From: Afipia birgiae 34632
GTDB taxonomy: Bacteria > Pseudomonadota > Alphaproteobacteria > Rhizobiales > Xanthobacteraceae
Length of the DNA: 64,000 bases
Direction: 5' to 3'
Assembly (NCBI RefSeq): GCF_000308295.2
Contig: NZ_HG326652.1
Location: 2,661,818-2,725,817, forward strand
In this document: positions 34,864-44,209 of the stretch, in pieces
How positions within the stretch are numbered: the stretch's first letter is position 1
Layout of the letters: the number at the start of each line of letters is the position of its first letter
Notes under the pieces: generated by a model
Database searches by the model: none
Seen by the model: the letters and a program-made list of their open reading frames with translations, nothing else
What the model was told of the DNA's origin: nothing
Program-made: the position numbers and the translations under genes

Positions 34864-36291
34864 ATGAATATCGTGCAGCCACCGCCGTCCGTTCTTTCGC
34901 CCGAGTTGCTGGCCCGCTTCGTGGCGATTGTCGGCGACAAATACGCGGTCACCGATCCGCATGAAGCTGCGCCCTACCTGACTGAAGAGCGGGGCCTGTT
35001 TCAGGGGCACTCGCCGCTCGTGCTCCGGCCCGGCTCGACAGCGGAGGTTGCGGCGATCTGCAAACTCGCCAGCGAGACCCGGACGGCATTGGTCCCGCAG
35101 GGCGGCAACACCGGCCTCGTCGGCGGACAGACGCCGCACAACGGCGAAGTCGTGGTCTCGACACGGCGACTCGACAAGATCCGCGCGGTCGATACGCAGT
35201 CCAACGCGATGACCGTCGAAGCCGGCGTGATCCTCGCCAACGCGCAGCAACGCGCAACCGATGCAGACCGGCTGTTTCCCCTGTCGCTGGGCGCGGAAGG
35301 CAGTTGCACCATCGGCGGAAATCTCTCCACCAATGCCGGCGGCATCGCCGCGCTGGCCTATGGCGTCGCGCGCGACCTCGTACTCGGGCTTGAAGTCGTG
35401 CTCGCCGACGGGCGCATCATGCACGGCCTGTCGAGCCTGAAGAAAGACAATACTGGCTACGATCTGCGCGATCTCTTCATCGGCGCGGAAGGCACCCTGG
35501 GCTTCATCACTGCCGCAACGCTGAAGATGTTTCCGAAGCCGCGCTCCGTCGAGACGGCGTTCGCCGCCATTGCTTCCCCGGAAGATGCGCTCACGCTGCT
35601 GGACATCTCCCGCAGTATCGCAGCAGGAAACCTGACCAGCTTCGAACTGATCCCGCAAATCGCCATCGACTTCGTGGTGAAGCACGGCCCCTCGATCCGT
35701 GCGCCGTTACCGGGCCAGCATGCGTGGTACGTGCTGATGGAAATCTCCTCACCCCGAGACGATGCCCGCGACACCATCGAAGCGATCCTGACCAACGGCA
35801 TGGAAGGCGGCATCGTCAACGACGCGGTGATCGCCGCCAATCTCGATCAGCGCAATGCGTTCTGGAAACTGCGCGAGGTGATTTCGCCAGCACAGAAGCC
35901 TGAGGGCGGATCGATCAAGCACGATATTTCCGTGCCGGTCGCTGCCGTACCCGATTTTCTGCGCGAAGCCGATGCTGCCGTGCTCAAACTGATCCCCGGT
36001 GCGCGTCCTTTCGCCTTCGGTCATCTCGGCGACGGCAATATTCACTACAACGTCAGCCAGCCGATCGGGGCCGACACGGCAGCATATCTTGCCCGGTGGC
36101 ATGAGATGAACGACGTGGTGCATGCGGTCGTCGCAAAGCATGGCGGATCGATTTCCGCCGAGCACGGCATTGGAGTACTGAAGCGCGATGAACTCCCGAA
36201 TGTAAAAGATCCCGTCGCGCTCGACATCATGCGCTCGATCAAAAAAATGCTCGATCCGAACAACATCATGAACCCGGGCAAGGTGTTGTGA
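34864..36291 (+). CDS. FAD-linked oxidase (GlcD / D-2-hydroxyacid dehydrogenase family)
   Basis: 475 residues from the ATG at 34864. It has a PCMH-type FAD domain with VPQGGNTGLVGGQTP and LGAEGSCTIGGNLSTNAGG, and a C-terminal FAD-oxidase domain with GHLGDGNIHYNVSQP and the terminal AEHGIGVLKRDEL, the metal- and substrate-binding signature of the D-lactate / D-2-hydroxyglutarate dehydrogenase group. It probably oxidises a D-2-hydroxy acid. The stop overlaps the GTG start of the GNAT gene (GTGA). Confidence 0.92.
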   Translation: MNIVQPPPSVLSPELLARFVAIVGDKYAVTDPHEAAPYLTEERGLFQGHSPLVLRPGSTAEVAAICKLASETRTALVPQGGNTGLVGGQTPHNGEVVVSTRRLDKIRAVDTQSNAMTVEAGVILANAQQRATDADRLFPLSLGAEGSCTIGGNLSTNAGGIAALAYGVARDLVLGLEVVLADGRIMHGLSSLKKDNTGYDLRDLFIGAEGTLGFITAATLKMFPKPRSVETAFAAIASPEDALTLLDISRSIAAGNLTSFELIPQIAIDFVVKHGPSIRAPLPGQHAWYVLMEISSPRDDARDTIEAILTNGMEGGIVNDAVIAANLDQRNAFWKLREVISPAQKPEGGSIKHDISVPVAAVPDFLREADAAVLKLIPGARPFAFGHLGDGNIHYNVSQPIGADTAAYLARWHEMNDVVHAVVAKHGGSISAEHGIGVLKRDELPNVKDPVALDIMRSIKKMLDPNNIMNPGKVL

Positions 36292-36746
36292 GCGAACCAC
36301 CCGTTCCGAAAAGCAATCTGGCCGTCGCAGCCGTGGAGGACGCCGACATTCCGGCGATCGTCGCGTTGTGGGAGCGCTGCGAACTGACGCGCTCCTGGAA
36401 TGACCCACACTCAGACATCGTCCGTGCACGGCAAGGATCGAGTTCAGACGTTCTGGTCGGACGCGATGGAAACACCATCGTCGCAACCGTGATGGTCGGC
36501 CACGACGGACACCGTGGCTGGGTCTACTACGTCGCCGTGGATCCTGATCATCACAAAAATGGGTACGGGCGCGCGATCATGGCGGCAGCTGAAGACTGGT
36601 TACGCACACGCGGCATCGAGAAGCTTCAATTGCTCGTGCGCGCGGACAACACCCGCGTGCAGGCATTTTACGAAACACTCGATTACAATCAGCAGGAACG
36701 CGTCGTCTACGCGAAATGGCTCGACGGCCGCCCGATGACGCCCTGA
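36288..36746 (+). CDS. GNAT family N-acetyltransferase (YpeA-like)
   Basis: 152 residues from the GTG overlapping the oxidase stop by 4 bases. GNAT fold: VALWERCELTRSWNDPHSDI, then motif A VYYVAVDPDHHKNGYGRAIMAAAEDWLR with the acetyl-CoA Q/R-x-x-G-x-G/A-like loop (HKNGYG), and motif B LLVRADNTRVQAFYETLDY. The N-terminal pattern matches the YpeA subfamily. Substrate unknown. Confidence 0.9.
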   Translation: MSEPPVPKSNLAVAAVEDADIPAIVALWERCELTRSWNDPHSDIVRARQGSSSDVLVGRDGNTIVATVMVGHDGHRGWVYYVAVDPDHHKNGYGRAIMAAAEDWLRTRGIEKLQLLVRADNTRVQAFYETLDYNQQERVVYAKWLDGRPMTP

Positions 36747-36778
36747 CTACAACTCTCCGGCAAATTTTGGGGACCTGC

Positions 36779-37375
36779 ATGAGCGTGAGCGACCGCATTC
36801 GCATCAAAGATATCCGACTGCTCTCTGACAACAGATACAAGCTGCGGACGACAACCTTCGACTGGCGGCGCTCCAGCGGCGAATGGCAGACACTGCATCG
36901 CGAAACCTTCGATCGCGGCGATGGTGTCGCGATTCTTCCCTATAACCTTGCGCGCCGGACCGTGCTCCTGATCCGGCAATTCCGCTATCCTACCTATGCC
37001 AATGGATATGATGACCTGCTGGTCGAAGCACCGGCCGGTTCGCTGGACGATGCCGCACCGGAAGCGCGTGTCCGCTCCGAGGCGGAAGAGGAGATCGGCT
37101 ATCGCCTTGGCCCCGTCCAAAAGATCTTCGAAGCCTTCACCAGTCCGGGCGCGGTCACCGAAAAACTTCACTTCTTCGTCGCGGAATATCAGCCCGACAT
37201 GAAGATCGGAAACGGCGGCGGCCTAGCCCACGAAGGCGAGGATATCGAGACGCTCGAACTGCCGTTTGCCGAGGCGCTCGCGATGATCGCGAACGGCCGT
37301 ATAATCGACGCCAAGACGATTATGCTGCTACAATACGCGGCCCTGAACATTTTCCGCGACCCTCCCGCAACGTGA
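36779..37375 (+). CDS. Nudix hydrolase, NudK / ADP-ribose pyrophosphatase type
   Basis: 198 residues from the ATG at 36779; the frame extends to 36716 inside the GNAT gene. The Nudix box is AGSLDDAAPEARVRSEAEEEIGYRLG, giving GX5EX7REUXEEXGU with S in place of R before the AEEE core. Before it stands RQFRYPTYANG and after it FTSPGAVTEKLHFFVAEY, both typical of NudK, which cleaves GDP-mannose. Activity on ADP-ribose is also possible. Confidence 0.9.
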   Translation: MSVSDRIRIKDIRLLSDNRYKLRTTTFDWRRSSGEWQTLHRETFDRGDGVAILPYNLARRTVLLIRQFRYPTYANGYDDLLVEAPAGSLDDAAPEARVRSEAEEEIGYRLGPVQKIFEAFTSPGAVTEKLHFFVAEYQPDMKIGNGGGLAHEGEDIETLELPFAEALAMIANGRIIDAKTIMLLQYAALNIFRDPPAT

Positions 37376-37390
37376 TCGAGGCCAAGAGCC

Positions 37391-38164
37391 TCAGAACAAC
37401 GAGCCCTGACCGTTGTCCTCGGGCGCAGAGACCTTGGCCTTTCTTGGCGACTCTTTCGGTTGTTTGCGGCTCGCAGCCTCGGCAATCGCGATGTCCTCTT
37501 CGCTGCACGGCAGGATCAGGTCCGCACTGTCGTTGGCCACGCGATTGACCGCTGTTGAGACCTCGTGCCAGACGAACGTCCCTCTCGGCGGAGCGACCAT
37601 CATGTCCACCGCCTCGTCCGCCTCGGTCACGCTGCCGTCGAGCCAGCGATCGAAGTCCGGCGGATCGATCGTCACCGGAACGCGCTCGTGCAGCGCAGCC
37701 ATTTCCGGGCTCGCCGCGGCCGTGACAATGGCCACGGTGTCGACCTCCTCGCCATTCGGCCCTGTCCAGGTTTCGGCAACACCGGCAAGGGCGACCGGCT
37801 CGCCGTCACGACGGCGAATGAAAAACGGACGCTTGCGCGCCGGCGACGCCTGCCACTCGTAATATCCGTCCGCCGGAAGAAGACACCGCCGCCGCTTGAT
37901 GGCGTTGCGGAACGACGGTTTTTCCAGAACCGTTTCGGCGCGCGCATTGATGATGAGCGCGAACGTGCGGGGGTCTTTCACCCACGACGGCAGGAAACCC
38001 CAGCGCATCAGCCGAAACTGACGGGCGCCATTCTCGAGCACAACCACCGGTACCGGCTGGGTCGGAGCGACGTTATACCGCGGCGGAAAATTGGGTTGCT
38101 CGCTGTAGCCGAACAGGCGGCGCAGCGCTTCAGGACTAGACGCAATTACGTATCGCCCGCACAT
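37391..38164 (-). CDS. SOS response-associated peptidase (SRAP/HMCES, YedK-like)
   Basis: 257 residues beginning MCGRYV. Cys2, exposed after Met removal, forms a thiazolidine cross-link with abasic sites in single-stranded DNA. Other family residues: RYNVAPTQPVPV, RWGFLPSW, INARAETV..PSFR, CLLPADGYYEW, and TAAASPEMAALHERVPVTI with the catalytic His. The Lys/Glu-rich C-terminus (about residues 215-257) is variable. Convergent with the Nudix gene, 15 bases apart. Confidence 0.95.
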   Translation of the reverse strand: MCGRYVIASSPEALRRLFGYSEQPNFPPRYNVAPTQPVPVVVLENGARQFRLMRWGFLPSWVKDPRTFALIINARAETVLEKPSFRNAIKRRRCLLPADGYYEWQASPARKRPFFIRRRDGEPVALAGVAETWTGPNGEEVDTVAIVTAAASPEMAALHERVPVTIDPPDFDRWLDGSVTEADEAVDMMVAPPRGTFVWHEVSTAVNRVANDSADLILPCSEEDIAIAEAASRKQPKESPRKAKVSAPEDNGQGSLF

Positions 38165-38260
38165 AAAAAGACTCGAAATACGTCATCTGCGGTGGAAAAT
38201 GACACATAAGTAAAACTTGTTCAGCCACCTTTAACTTCAGATGCTCAAACATCCACGACG

Positions 38261-38755
38261 ATGTCGAAATCAGCCTTGCAAGAAATGCCCCCCACCGACG
38301 ATGCGGCCGCCCACGCCCAGCGCCTGATTGAGGCCAACATCAATCCCCGCACCGGGCTGGCGACCGATTACCTGAATCATTTCAATGAGGCGATCATGCT
38401 TCTCGAAATGGTCCCGGATCTCCCCGAATGCATCGACGACTTCCTCGGCTGGGAGCCCATGAGCTATCGCGAGCACTTCGCGGCCTCGAATTTCAAGGCC
38501 CGCGATCTCGCCATCAGCGCTTATGATTCGAGCGACCCTGCCCTGCGCACCGAGTTCGACAACATTACCACGACCATGACCTCGATCCTGACGTCGGTGG
38601 GCGCGGCCATGCGTCAGGCCCGGCATGACGAAACCCGCGCCATCCTCGCCGAACAGGCCGCGGGCTGGATCAAGCCCCTCGTCACCCTGGCGGGGGCCAT
38701 GATCAACGGCGGCAGCAGCGACGCTGACGACGTCGACCAGATCATGAACCGCTGA
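38261..38755 (+). CDS. Conserved hypothetical protein, helical
   Basis: 164 residues: YLNHFNEAIMLLEMVPDLPECIDDFLGWEPMSYREHF, then FDNITTTMTSILTSVG, then a C-terminal helix. It appears all-helical and soluble with no signal peptide. Homologues seem common in Bradyrhizobium relatives, from memory, but no function is attached. It lies two bases before the Nudix gene, so the pair is probably one operon. Confidence 0.72.
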   Translation: MSKSALQEMPPTDDAAAHAQRLIEANINPRTGLATDYLNHFNEAIMLLEMVPDLPECIDDFLGWEPMSYREHFAASNFKARDLAISAYDSSDPALRTEFDNITTTMTSILTSVGAAMRQARHDETRAILAEQAAGWIKPLVTLAGAMINGGSSDADDVDQIMNR

Positions 38756-38757
38756 CC

Positions 38758-39186
38758 GTGGCAGACTTCTCGCATACCGGTCCCCGTCTGGCCGTCAGCG
38801 CCGGCATTTTCCGCGACGGCAAGATCCTGCTGGTCCGCCGCGCCCGCGAGCCGGCCAAGGGCGTCTACACCTTTCCCGGCGGCCGGGTGGAGTACGGCGA
38901 AAGCCTGACCGACGCCCTGACCCGCGAAATCCGCGAGGAAACCGGCCTCGTGATCGAGATCGTCGGCCTTGTCGGCTACCGCGAAGCGCTGCCGGCCCGC
39001 ACCGGCGGCCACGGCCATTTCGTCGTCCTGCCGTTCGCCGCCCGCTGGGTCGCGAATGAAGTCGCGCTTAACGACGAACTGGACGACGCCCGCTGGCTTT
39101 CGCCCTCCTCCGCGGTCGACGGCCTGCGGGTCACCCAGGGACTGGACGAAACCATTCGGGCCGCCGCGGCCATGATGGGCCTGTAA
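38758..39186 (+). CDS. Nudix hydrolase
   Basis: 142 residues from a GTG two bases after the previous stop. The complete Nudix box is GGRVEYGESLTDALTREIREETGLVIEI, with the REIREETG core. The preceding SAGIFRDGKILLVRRAREPAKGVYTFPGG is typical of NADH/8-oxo-dGTP-like or ADP-ribose Nudix enzymes. Substrate unknown. Coupled to the hypothetical gene upstream. Confidence 0.92.
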   Translation: MADFSHTGPRLAVSAGIFRDGKILLVRRAREPAKGVYTFPGGRVEYGESLTDALTREIREETGLVIEIVGLVGYREALPARTGGHGHFVVLPFAARWVANEVALNDELDDARWLSPSSAVDGLRVTQGLDETIRAAAAMMGL

Positions 39187-39238
39187 AGAGGGCCTTTGCC
39201 TTGCTTCCGGCCCGTTGAACGGGCATATGGCGGCCTTC

Positions 39239-39616
39239 ATGATCAAGCGGATTTTCGCAATTTTCCTTGTGGCGGCAGTGGCCGGTCCGGTTCCGGTCCG
39301 GGCCCAGGACGCGGCTGCGCCGTTCGACGGCGACTTGCAGAGGCTCGCCGAAATCCTCGGCACGCTGCATTACCTGCGCGGAATCTGCGGCACCAATGAA
39401 GGTCAGAAGTGGCGCGCCGAGATGCAGGCGCTGGTCGATGCCGAGACACCTTCCGGCGAGCGCCGCAGCCGTATGATCGCGAGCTTCAACCGCGGCTATA
39501 ACGGGTTTCAGCAGACCTACCGCTCCTGCACCCCGGCCGCGAATGTCGCGATTCGCCGCTACCTGGAAGAAGGCTCGAAAATCTCCCGGGACCTGACGGC
39601 GCGCTACGCCAACTGA
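39239..39616 (+). CDS. TIGR02301-like secreted protein
   Basis: About 125 residues from the ATG at 39239; earlier in-frame ATG (39227) and TTG (39215) exist. The signal peptide is MIKRIFAIFLVAAVAGPVPVRAQ. The mature part has LAEILGTLHYLRGICG, WRAEMQALVDAE and RSRMIASFNRGYNGFQQTYRSCTPAA, the pattern of the alphaproteobacterial TIGR02301 family, with two Cys that could form a disulphide. Function unknown. Confidence 0.82.
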   Translation: MIKRIFAIFLVAAVAGPVPVRAQDAAAPFDGDLQRLAEILGTLHYLRGICGTNEGQKWRAEMQALVDAETPSGERRSRMIASFNRGYNGFQQTYRSCTPAANVAIRRYLEEGSKISRDLTARYAN

Positions 39617-39797
39617 CATTTTCCGGTGGATGGCGTTCCGGCGCCCGGAAGAAAATGCAGGAAATAACGCAATAACTTGCGTTCCCGCCGTTAACCTTTC
39701 CTAAAGAACCGGCTCGCGGGCCGCGTCCTGCATGCTATTCCTTGTGCAGTTTCAACCGTGCAGTCCGCCGGACGCGTTCCACAGGCAAATTGATTTC

Positions 39798-40064
39798 ATG
39801 TCGCATTCCTACCCTTGGACGTCCGCTCACGGCCTTTCGCCCGATCAGGATCAGAAGCGGGCGGCGCTGAACTATCTGAATGAGGCATGGGCGGAAGCGC
39901 GTCACGATGGCGTCGATGGCGATTGCCTGGCGCAGGCGAGCCTGTTCGCCGCGTTCGCTGAACTCGTCAGCACCTATGGCGAAGATGCGGTGGCGAAGTT
40001 CGTCGAAGGCCTCGCCGGCCGCATCCGCAGCGGCGAATTTTCGGTGGTGGAATTTCGGCAGTAG
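39798..40064 (+). CDS. Small conserved hypothetical protein
   Basis: 88 residues from the ATG at 39798 (MSHSYPWTSAHGLSPDQDQKRAAL...). The product is helical and acidic, ending RSGEFSVVEFRQ, with no membrane segment. The frame opens at 39732 but the upstream part looks non-coding. Function not recognised. Confidence 0.62.
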   Translation: MSHSYPWTSAHGLSPDQDQKRAALNYLNEAWAEARHDGVDGDCLAQASLFAAFAELVSTYGEDAVAKFVEGLAGRIRSGEFSVVEFRQ

Positions 40065-40203
40065 CCCCGTCTCGCTCCGATTTGATTTTCAAACAGCCAT
40101 TTCCAATCACGTCTGCAATTTCCAGATACAGCTTCGCGATCTCGCGACGCGATTGCGTCCGAGTTTTGCGGTGAACGTCCCGCCCTCTCAGGATTGAGGG
40201 CGC

Positions 40204-40305
40204 GCGGAACGCCGGATGCGCGAGCGCATCCGCAGCCCCGTGTGCAAGGTAGAAAGCACACGAGTGTCGTCACCACGGTTGCGCCGGAGGCATCCGGCGT
40301 TCCGC
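40204..40305. repeat. Inverted repeat with 16-base perfect arms
   Basis: GCGGAACGCCGGATGC (40204-40219) and its exact complement (40290-40305) enclose about 70 bases. Typical of dispersed palindromic repeats in Bradyrhizobium-like genomes. Confidence 0.75.
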
Positions 40306-40764
40306 ACGCAATGGTTGGAACGACCTCGTTCGCGCTCTCCCCGGTGGACGGCTCTTTCGCCACCGTTCTGGATCGTGAGTGACTTCCACCGCCACAGGGA
40401 CGACGGACCCTCCCGCTCCTTTCGACGTCAGCACCGCGACGCCGGGACCACGCGACTTTGGCCGTCCGCTGCTGCGCCGTCGTCGTTCGCGGTGCTTTTC
40501 ACAGCCACGAACCGAACGCCGCAAGCGGCCACCGCATCCCGCCCCGCGTATCGTGACGATCGCGAAACGCCCCTCATAACGGGGCAGGATAAGAAGGAAT
40601 ATAGTCCTATCAATGAAATTGTCAAGGAATGGGTTCGTGCCATCACGAAATGTTTCGGGCTTGTAGCCCGCATACAGCGTAGCGAAATGCGGACAGCACC
40701 AGCGTGAGCGGCCCCGGATTGCGCTTCGCTTCATCCGGGCTACGCTGGCTAATCCAGATTATGG

Positions 40765-40799
40765 ATTCCGGGCCTGCGCCAAGAGGCGCATCCCGGAAT
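40765..40799. repeat. REP-like hairpin
   Basis: ATTCCGGG..TGCGCC-AAGA-GGCGCA.CCCGGAAT, a long imperfect hairpin 43 bases beyond the dihydroorotase stop. No T-run, so a repeat rather than a classic terminator. Confidence 0.65.
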
Positions 40800-40841
40800 G
40801 ACAGACACTGGAATCCCGTGCCCCATAACGGCCCGCCGACA

Positions 40842-42215
40842 CTAAGCCTTCAGCGTCTCCAGAAACCGCACCGGCTCGCCAGTCGATGGCGTCGCGACCT
40901 CGCCCTGCCACATCACGCGCCTGCCGCGCACAAAGGTGCCGACCGGCCAGCCCTTGACCTTCACGCCGTCGTAAGGCGTCCAGCCCGCGCGCGAGGCGAC
41001 CCATTTGTTGGTGATGGTTTCCTCGCGCTTCATGTCCACGATGGTGAAGTCGGCGTCGTAACCTGCGGCGATGCGGCCCTTGCAGGCAATGTTGAACAGC
41101 CGCGCCGGACCGGCGCTGGTGAGATCGACAAAGCGCGCCAGCGACAGCTTTCCGGCGTTCACATGATCGAGCATGATCGGCACCAGCGTCTGCACGCCGG
41201 TCATGCCGGACGGCGAGGCGGGATAAACCTTGTCCTTCTCTTCCAGCGTGTGCGGCGCATGGTCCGAGCCGAGCACGTCGATGATGCCCTGTTCGATGCC
41301 GCGCCAGATGCCTTCGCGATGGCTGGCGTCGCGCACCGGCGGATTCATCTGCGCGCGGGTGCCGAGCCGTTCATAGGCCTCGGGGCCTGCGAGGGTGAGA
41401 TGATGCGGCGTCGCCTCGCAGGAGGCGACATCCTTGTGGTCGCGCAGGTACTCGATTTCCTGCTTGGTCGAGATGTGCAGCACATGGATGCGCTTGCCGG
41501 TCTCGCGCGCCAGCCTCACCAGGCGCTGCGTCGCAATCAATGCCGCGTCCTCGTCGCGCCACACCGGATGCGAGCGCGGATCGCCTTCGATGCGCAGATG
41601 CTTGCGATCGTTGAGGCGGTATTCGTCTTCGGCATGAAACGCGGCGCGGCGGCGGATCACCTTGAAAATACGGCGCAGGCTGTCGTCGTCCTCCACCAGC
41701 AGCGAGCCGGTGCTTGATCCGATGAACACCTTGACGCCGGCGCAGCCCGGCGCGCGTTCGAGATCGGGCAGATGATTGACGTTCTCACGGGTGCCGCCGA
41801 TGAAGAAGGCGAAATCGCAATGCATCCGGTGATGCCCGGCCTTCACCTTCGCGGTGAAGGCTTCTTCCGTCACGGTCAGCGGATTGGTGTTCGGCATCTC
41901 GAACACGGCGGTAACGCCGCCCAGAACCGCGCTGCGCGATCCGGTTTCCAGATCTTCCTTGTGGGTGAGACCCGGCTCGCGGAAATGCACCTGCGTGTCC
42001 ATCACGCCGGGCAGGATGTGCAGGCCCTTGCAGTCGATCACTTCACCTGCACTGGCCCCACCGAGCGCCCCGATTTCCGCGATCCGCCCGCCGGAGATGC
42101 CGATATCGCGGATCCCCTCGCCGTCCTGGTTGACCACGGTGCCGGATTTTAGAATCACATCAAATGTCTGGGCCAATGCTCGAAACTCGTCTGGTGTTGG
42201 GCTGATTCTGCGCAT
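40842..42215 (-). CDS. pyrC: Dihydroorotase (amidohydrolase family)
   Basis: 457 residues by the ATG at 42215; an in-frame TTG at 42176 would start closer to the conserved FDVILKSGTVVN. Amidohydrolase motifs: PGVMDTQVHFREPGLTHKED (first metal His pair), VFEMPNTNP, HAEDEYRL, HVLHIST, ATPHHL and GSDHAPHT (catalytic Asp). It interconverts N-carbamoyl-aspartate and dihydroorotate in pyrimidine synthesis. RidA-like or hydantoinase relatives are the alternative. Divergent from ygfZ by about 120 bases. Confidence 0.88.
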   Translation of the reverse strand: MRRISPTPDEFRALAQTFDVILKSGTVVNQDGEGIRDIGISGGRIAEIGALGGASAGEVIDCKGLHILPGVMDTQVHFREPGLTHKEDLETGSRSAVLGGVTAVFEMPNTNPLTVTEEAFTAKVKAGHHRMHCDFAFFIGGTRENVNHLPDLERAPGCAGVKVFIGSSTGSLLVEDDDSLRRIFKVIRRRAAFHAEDEYRLNDRKHLRIEGDPRSHPVWRDEDAALIATQRLVRLARETGKRIHVLHISTKQEIEYLRDHKDVASCEATPHHLTLAGPEAYERLGTRAQMNPPVRDASHREGIWRGIEQGIIDVLGSDHAPHTLEEKDKVYPASPSGMTGVQTLVPIMLDHVNAGKLSLARFVDLTSAGPARLFNIACKGRIAAGYDADFTIVDMKREETITNKWVASRAGWTPYDGVKVKGWPVGTFVRGRRVMWQGEVATPSTGEPVRFLETLKA

Positions 42216-42336
42216 CCAATACAGTCTGCGCAGGGCCGCGCGGGCCTTGTTGTCCGCACCTTAGCGCCTTACGTTGCGGTGTCATACCTGCGGGATGCAT
42301 ATCCCCAATGAATACCGAGAGAACCGAGAAAGCCTT

Positions 42337-43218
42337 ATGAAAGCAGCGTTTCTGCCGGATCGCGGCGTCGTCAAAGTGAGCGGCGAAGATGCGAGGGCAT
42401 TCCTCGACGGGCTGATGACCACCAATGTGGAACTGGTGCGGCCCGGTGTGGGCCGGTTCGGTGCGCTCTTGACGCCGCAGGGCAAGATCATCGTGGACTT
42501 TCTCCTCACCGAAGCGCCGGAAGCGCATGGCGGCGGCTTCGTGTTCGACGTTCCGCTGGCGCTGGCTCAGGCCTTCGCCACCAAACTCGGATTCTACAAG
42601 CTGCGGAAGAAGGTCACCGTCGACAACCTGTCATCGCAACTCGGTGTGATGGCCGCGTGGGGCGGTACGCCCGCGATGAAGCCCGACCTCGCGTTCGAAG
42701 ACCCGCGCGATCCGCAGCTCGGCTGGCGCGTCTTCGTACCGGATGATCTGGTGGATGAGACCGCTGCCGCCATCGGCGCGGAGGTGAGTGAAAGTGACGC
42801 GTACGAGGCGCACCGCATCGCCTGCGGCGTGCCGCGCGGCGGCGTCGATTTCATCTACAGCGACGCCTTCCCGCACGAAACCAACATGGACCGTCTGCAC
42901 GGCGTCGATTTCGACAAAGGCTGCTATGTCGGCCAGGAGGTCGTCTCCCGGATGCAGCATCGCGGCACCGCGCGGACGCGCACCATCCGAGTGCGGCTCG
43001 AAGGCTCGGTGCCGGAAATCGGCCTGCCGGTGAATGCGGGTGACAAGTCCGTCGGCACCATGGGCTCGTCCGCCAACGGCCTTGGCCTTGCCCTGCTGCG
43101 CACCGATCGCGTCTCCGATGCGCTTGATGCGGGACTGGCGCTCACCGCCGGTGGCCTGCCGATCAGCCTCGTTTCGCCCGATGACGTGAAGGCTGCGCCG
43201 AAGCAGGCGTCCGCATGA
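42337..43218 (+). CDS. Folate-binding protein YgfZ (tRNA-modifying GTV domain)
   Basis: 293 residues from the ATG at 42337. T-protein-like fold with GEDARAFLDGLMTTNV near the N-terminus, the diagnostic YgfZ motif KGCYVGQEVVSRMQHRG near residue 200, and the C-terminal barrel. It binds tetrahydrofolate and supports Fe-S cluster enzymes. The stop overlaps the tag start (ATGA), so the two are coupled. Confidence 0.93.
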   Translation: MKAAFLPDRGVVKVSGEDARAFLDGLMTTNVELVRPGVGRFGALLTPQGKIIVDFLLTEAPEAHGGGFVFDVPLALAQAFATKLGFYKLRKKVTVDNLSSQLGVMAAWGGTPAMKPDLAFEDPRDPQLGWRVFVPDDLVDETAAAIGAEVSESDAYEAHRIACGVPRGGVDFIYSDAFPHETNMDRLHGVDFDKGCYVGQEVVSRMQHRGTARTRTIRVRLEGSVPEIGLPVNAGDKSVGTMGSSANGLGLALLRTDRVSDALDAGLALTAGGLPISLVSPDDVKAAPKQASA

Positions 43219-43829
43219 AAGGCGCGCGTCTGCACGACGATGGGTTGGTCCGCTGCCCGTGGCCCGGCGAAGATCCGCTCTATATGGCCTATCACGACAC
43301 CGAATGGGGCGTGCCCGAATACGACGACCGCGCGCTGTTCGAGAAGCTGATCCTCGACGGATTTCAGGCCGGGCTGTCGTGGATCACGATCCTGCGCAAG
43401 CGCGACAATTTCCGAAAGGCGTTCGACGATTTCGAGCCTGCCAAGATCGCACGCTACAGCGACAAGAAAGTCGCCGCGCTGATGAACGACGCCGGGATTG
43501 TGCGCAACCGCGCCAAGATCGAAGGCACGGTCAACGGCGCGAAAGCCTATCTGAAGATCTTGGAAGAAGGTCCGGGCTTTTCAGCGTTCCTGTGGGACTT
43601 CGTCGACGGCAAGCCCAAGGTCAACAATTTCAAGACCATGGCGTCGGTGCCCGCAGCAACGCCGGTCTCGACGAAGATGTCGAAAGAGCTTGTTGCGCGC
43701 GGCTTCAAGTTCGTGGGGCCGACCATCGTTTACGCCTTCATGCAGGCCACCGGCATGGTCAACGATCATCTCGTGACCTGCCATTGCCACGGCAAATGCG
43801 GGAAAATGAAGAAACCGAAGCGGCGCTGA
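43215..43829 (+). CDS. tag: DNA-3-methyladenine glycosylase I
   Basis: 204 residues. Zinc-binding Cys in RCPWPGEDPLYMAYHDTEWGVP and the distal HCHGKC end. LILDGFQAGLSWITILRKRDNFRKAFDDF and KEGTVNGAKAYL-like segments carry the 3mA pocket; catalytic region near GFKFVGPTIVYAFMQATGMVNDH. It excises 3-methyladenine from alkylated DNA. It overlaps the upstream ygfZ by 4 bases and converges on the small membrane gene 5 bases away. Confidence 0.95.
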   Translation: MKGARLHDDGLVRCPWPGEDPLYMAYHDTEWGVPEYDDRALFEKLILDGFQAGLSWITILRKRDNFRKAFDDFEPAKIARYSDKKVAALMNDAGIVRNRAKIEGTVNGAKAYLKILEEGPGFSAFLWDFVDGKPKVNNFKTMASVPAATPVSTKMSKELVARGFKFVGPTIVYAFMQATGMVNDHLVTCHCHGKCGKMKKPKRR

Positions 43830-43833
43830 CGCG

Positions 43834-44070
43834 CTATTTCCGCTCGACCTTCTTGGTCAGCAGATAGAGATACGCGCAGACCGCGACCACGATCGGAAAA
43901 CCACCGAGACCGAGCAACGTCGCGGAAAACTCGAACCGGTCCCAGAACACCCAAGCGATCGTCCAGCACACGATGGCATTGACCAGCGCCAGCAGATAGA
44001 TCGGCGTGAGCGCGGTCTTGAAACTCAGCAGCCGCTTGCGTCGGGGCGTATCTTGCGGAGGCGCTACCAT
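43834..44070 (-). CDS. Small two-span membrane protein
   Basis: 78 residues: a basic N-terminus, helix 1 TPIYLLALVNAIVCWTIAWVF (about 22-42), then helix 2 LLGLGGFPIVVAVCAYLYLL (about 52-71) and a Lys-rich end. No enzyme motif. Function unknown. It is convergent with tag. Confidence 0.68.
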   Translation of the reverse strand: MVAPPQDTPRRKRLLSFKTALTPIYLLALVNAIVCWTIAWVFWDRFEFSATLLGLGGFPIVVAVCAYLYLLTKKVERK

Positions 44071-44209
44071 ACCAATGACCTCTGCGGGCGGGGCCTGACT
44101 CAGACGCAGTCTACACCCAAGGGTTCGGTTTCGGCGATGCCCGGCTTGCGGTTTGATGCTATCAAATCGTCCCGCACGCGTCGCATCAACAATCGATTCT
44201 CATCCTCAC

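Larger units (their letters stand above)
40065..40841. other. Non-coding stretch with dispersed repeats
   Basis: 777 bases between a small hypothetical gene and the dihydroorotase stop. Overlapping short frames on both strands are low-complexity and Arg/Ala-rich, without family signatures. It contains at least three palindromic repeats (listed separately) and a segment near 40735-40745 of the CATCCGGGCTACG type seen widely in this bacterial group. Confidence 0.65.

Noticed and set aside
40704..41717. 337-codon open frame antisense to dihydroorotase
   Set aside because: Begins in the repeat-rich gap and overlaps a clear amidohydrolase gene; composition typical of a shadow.
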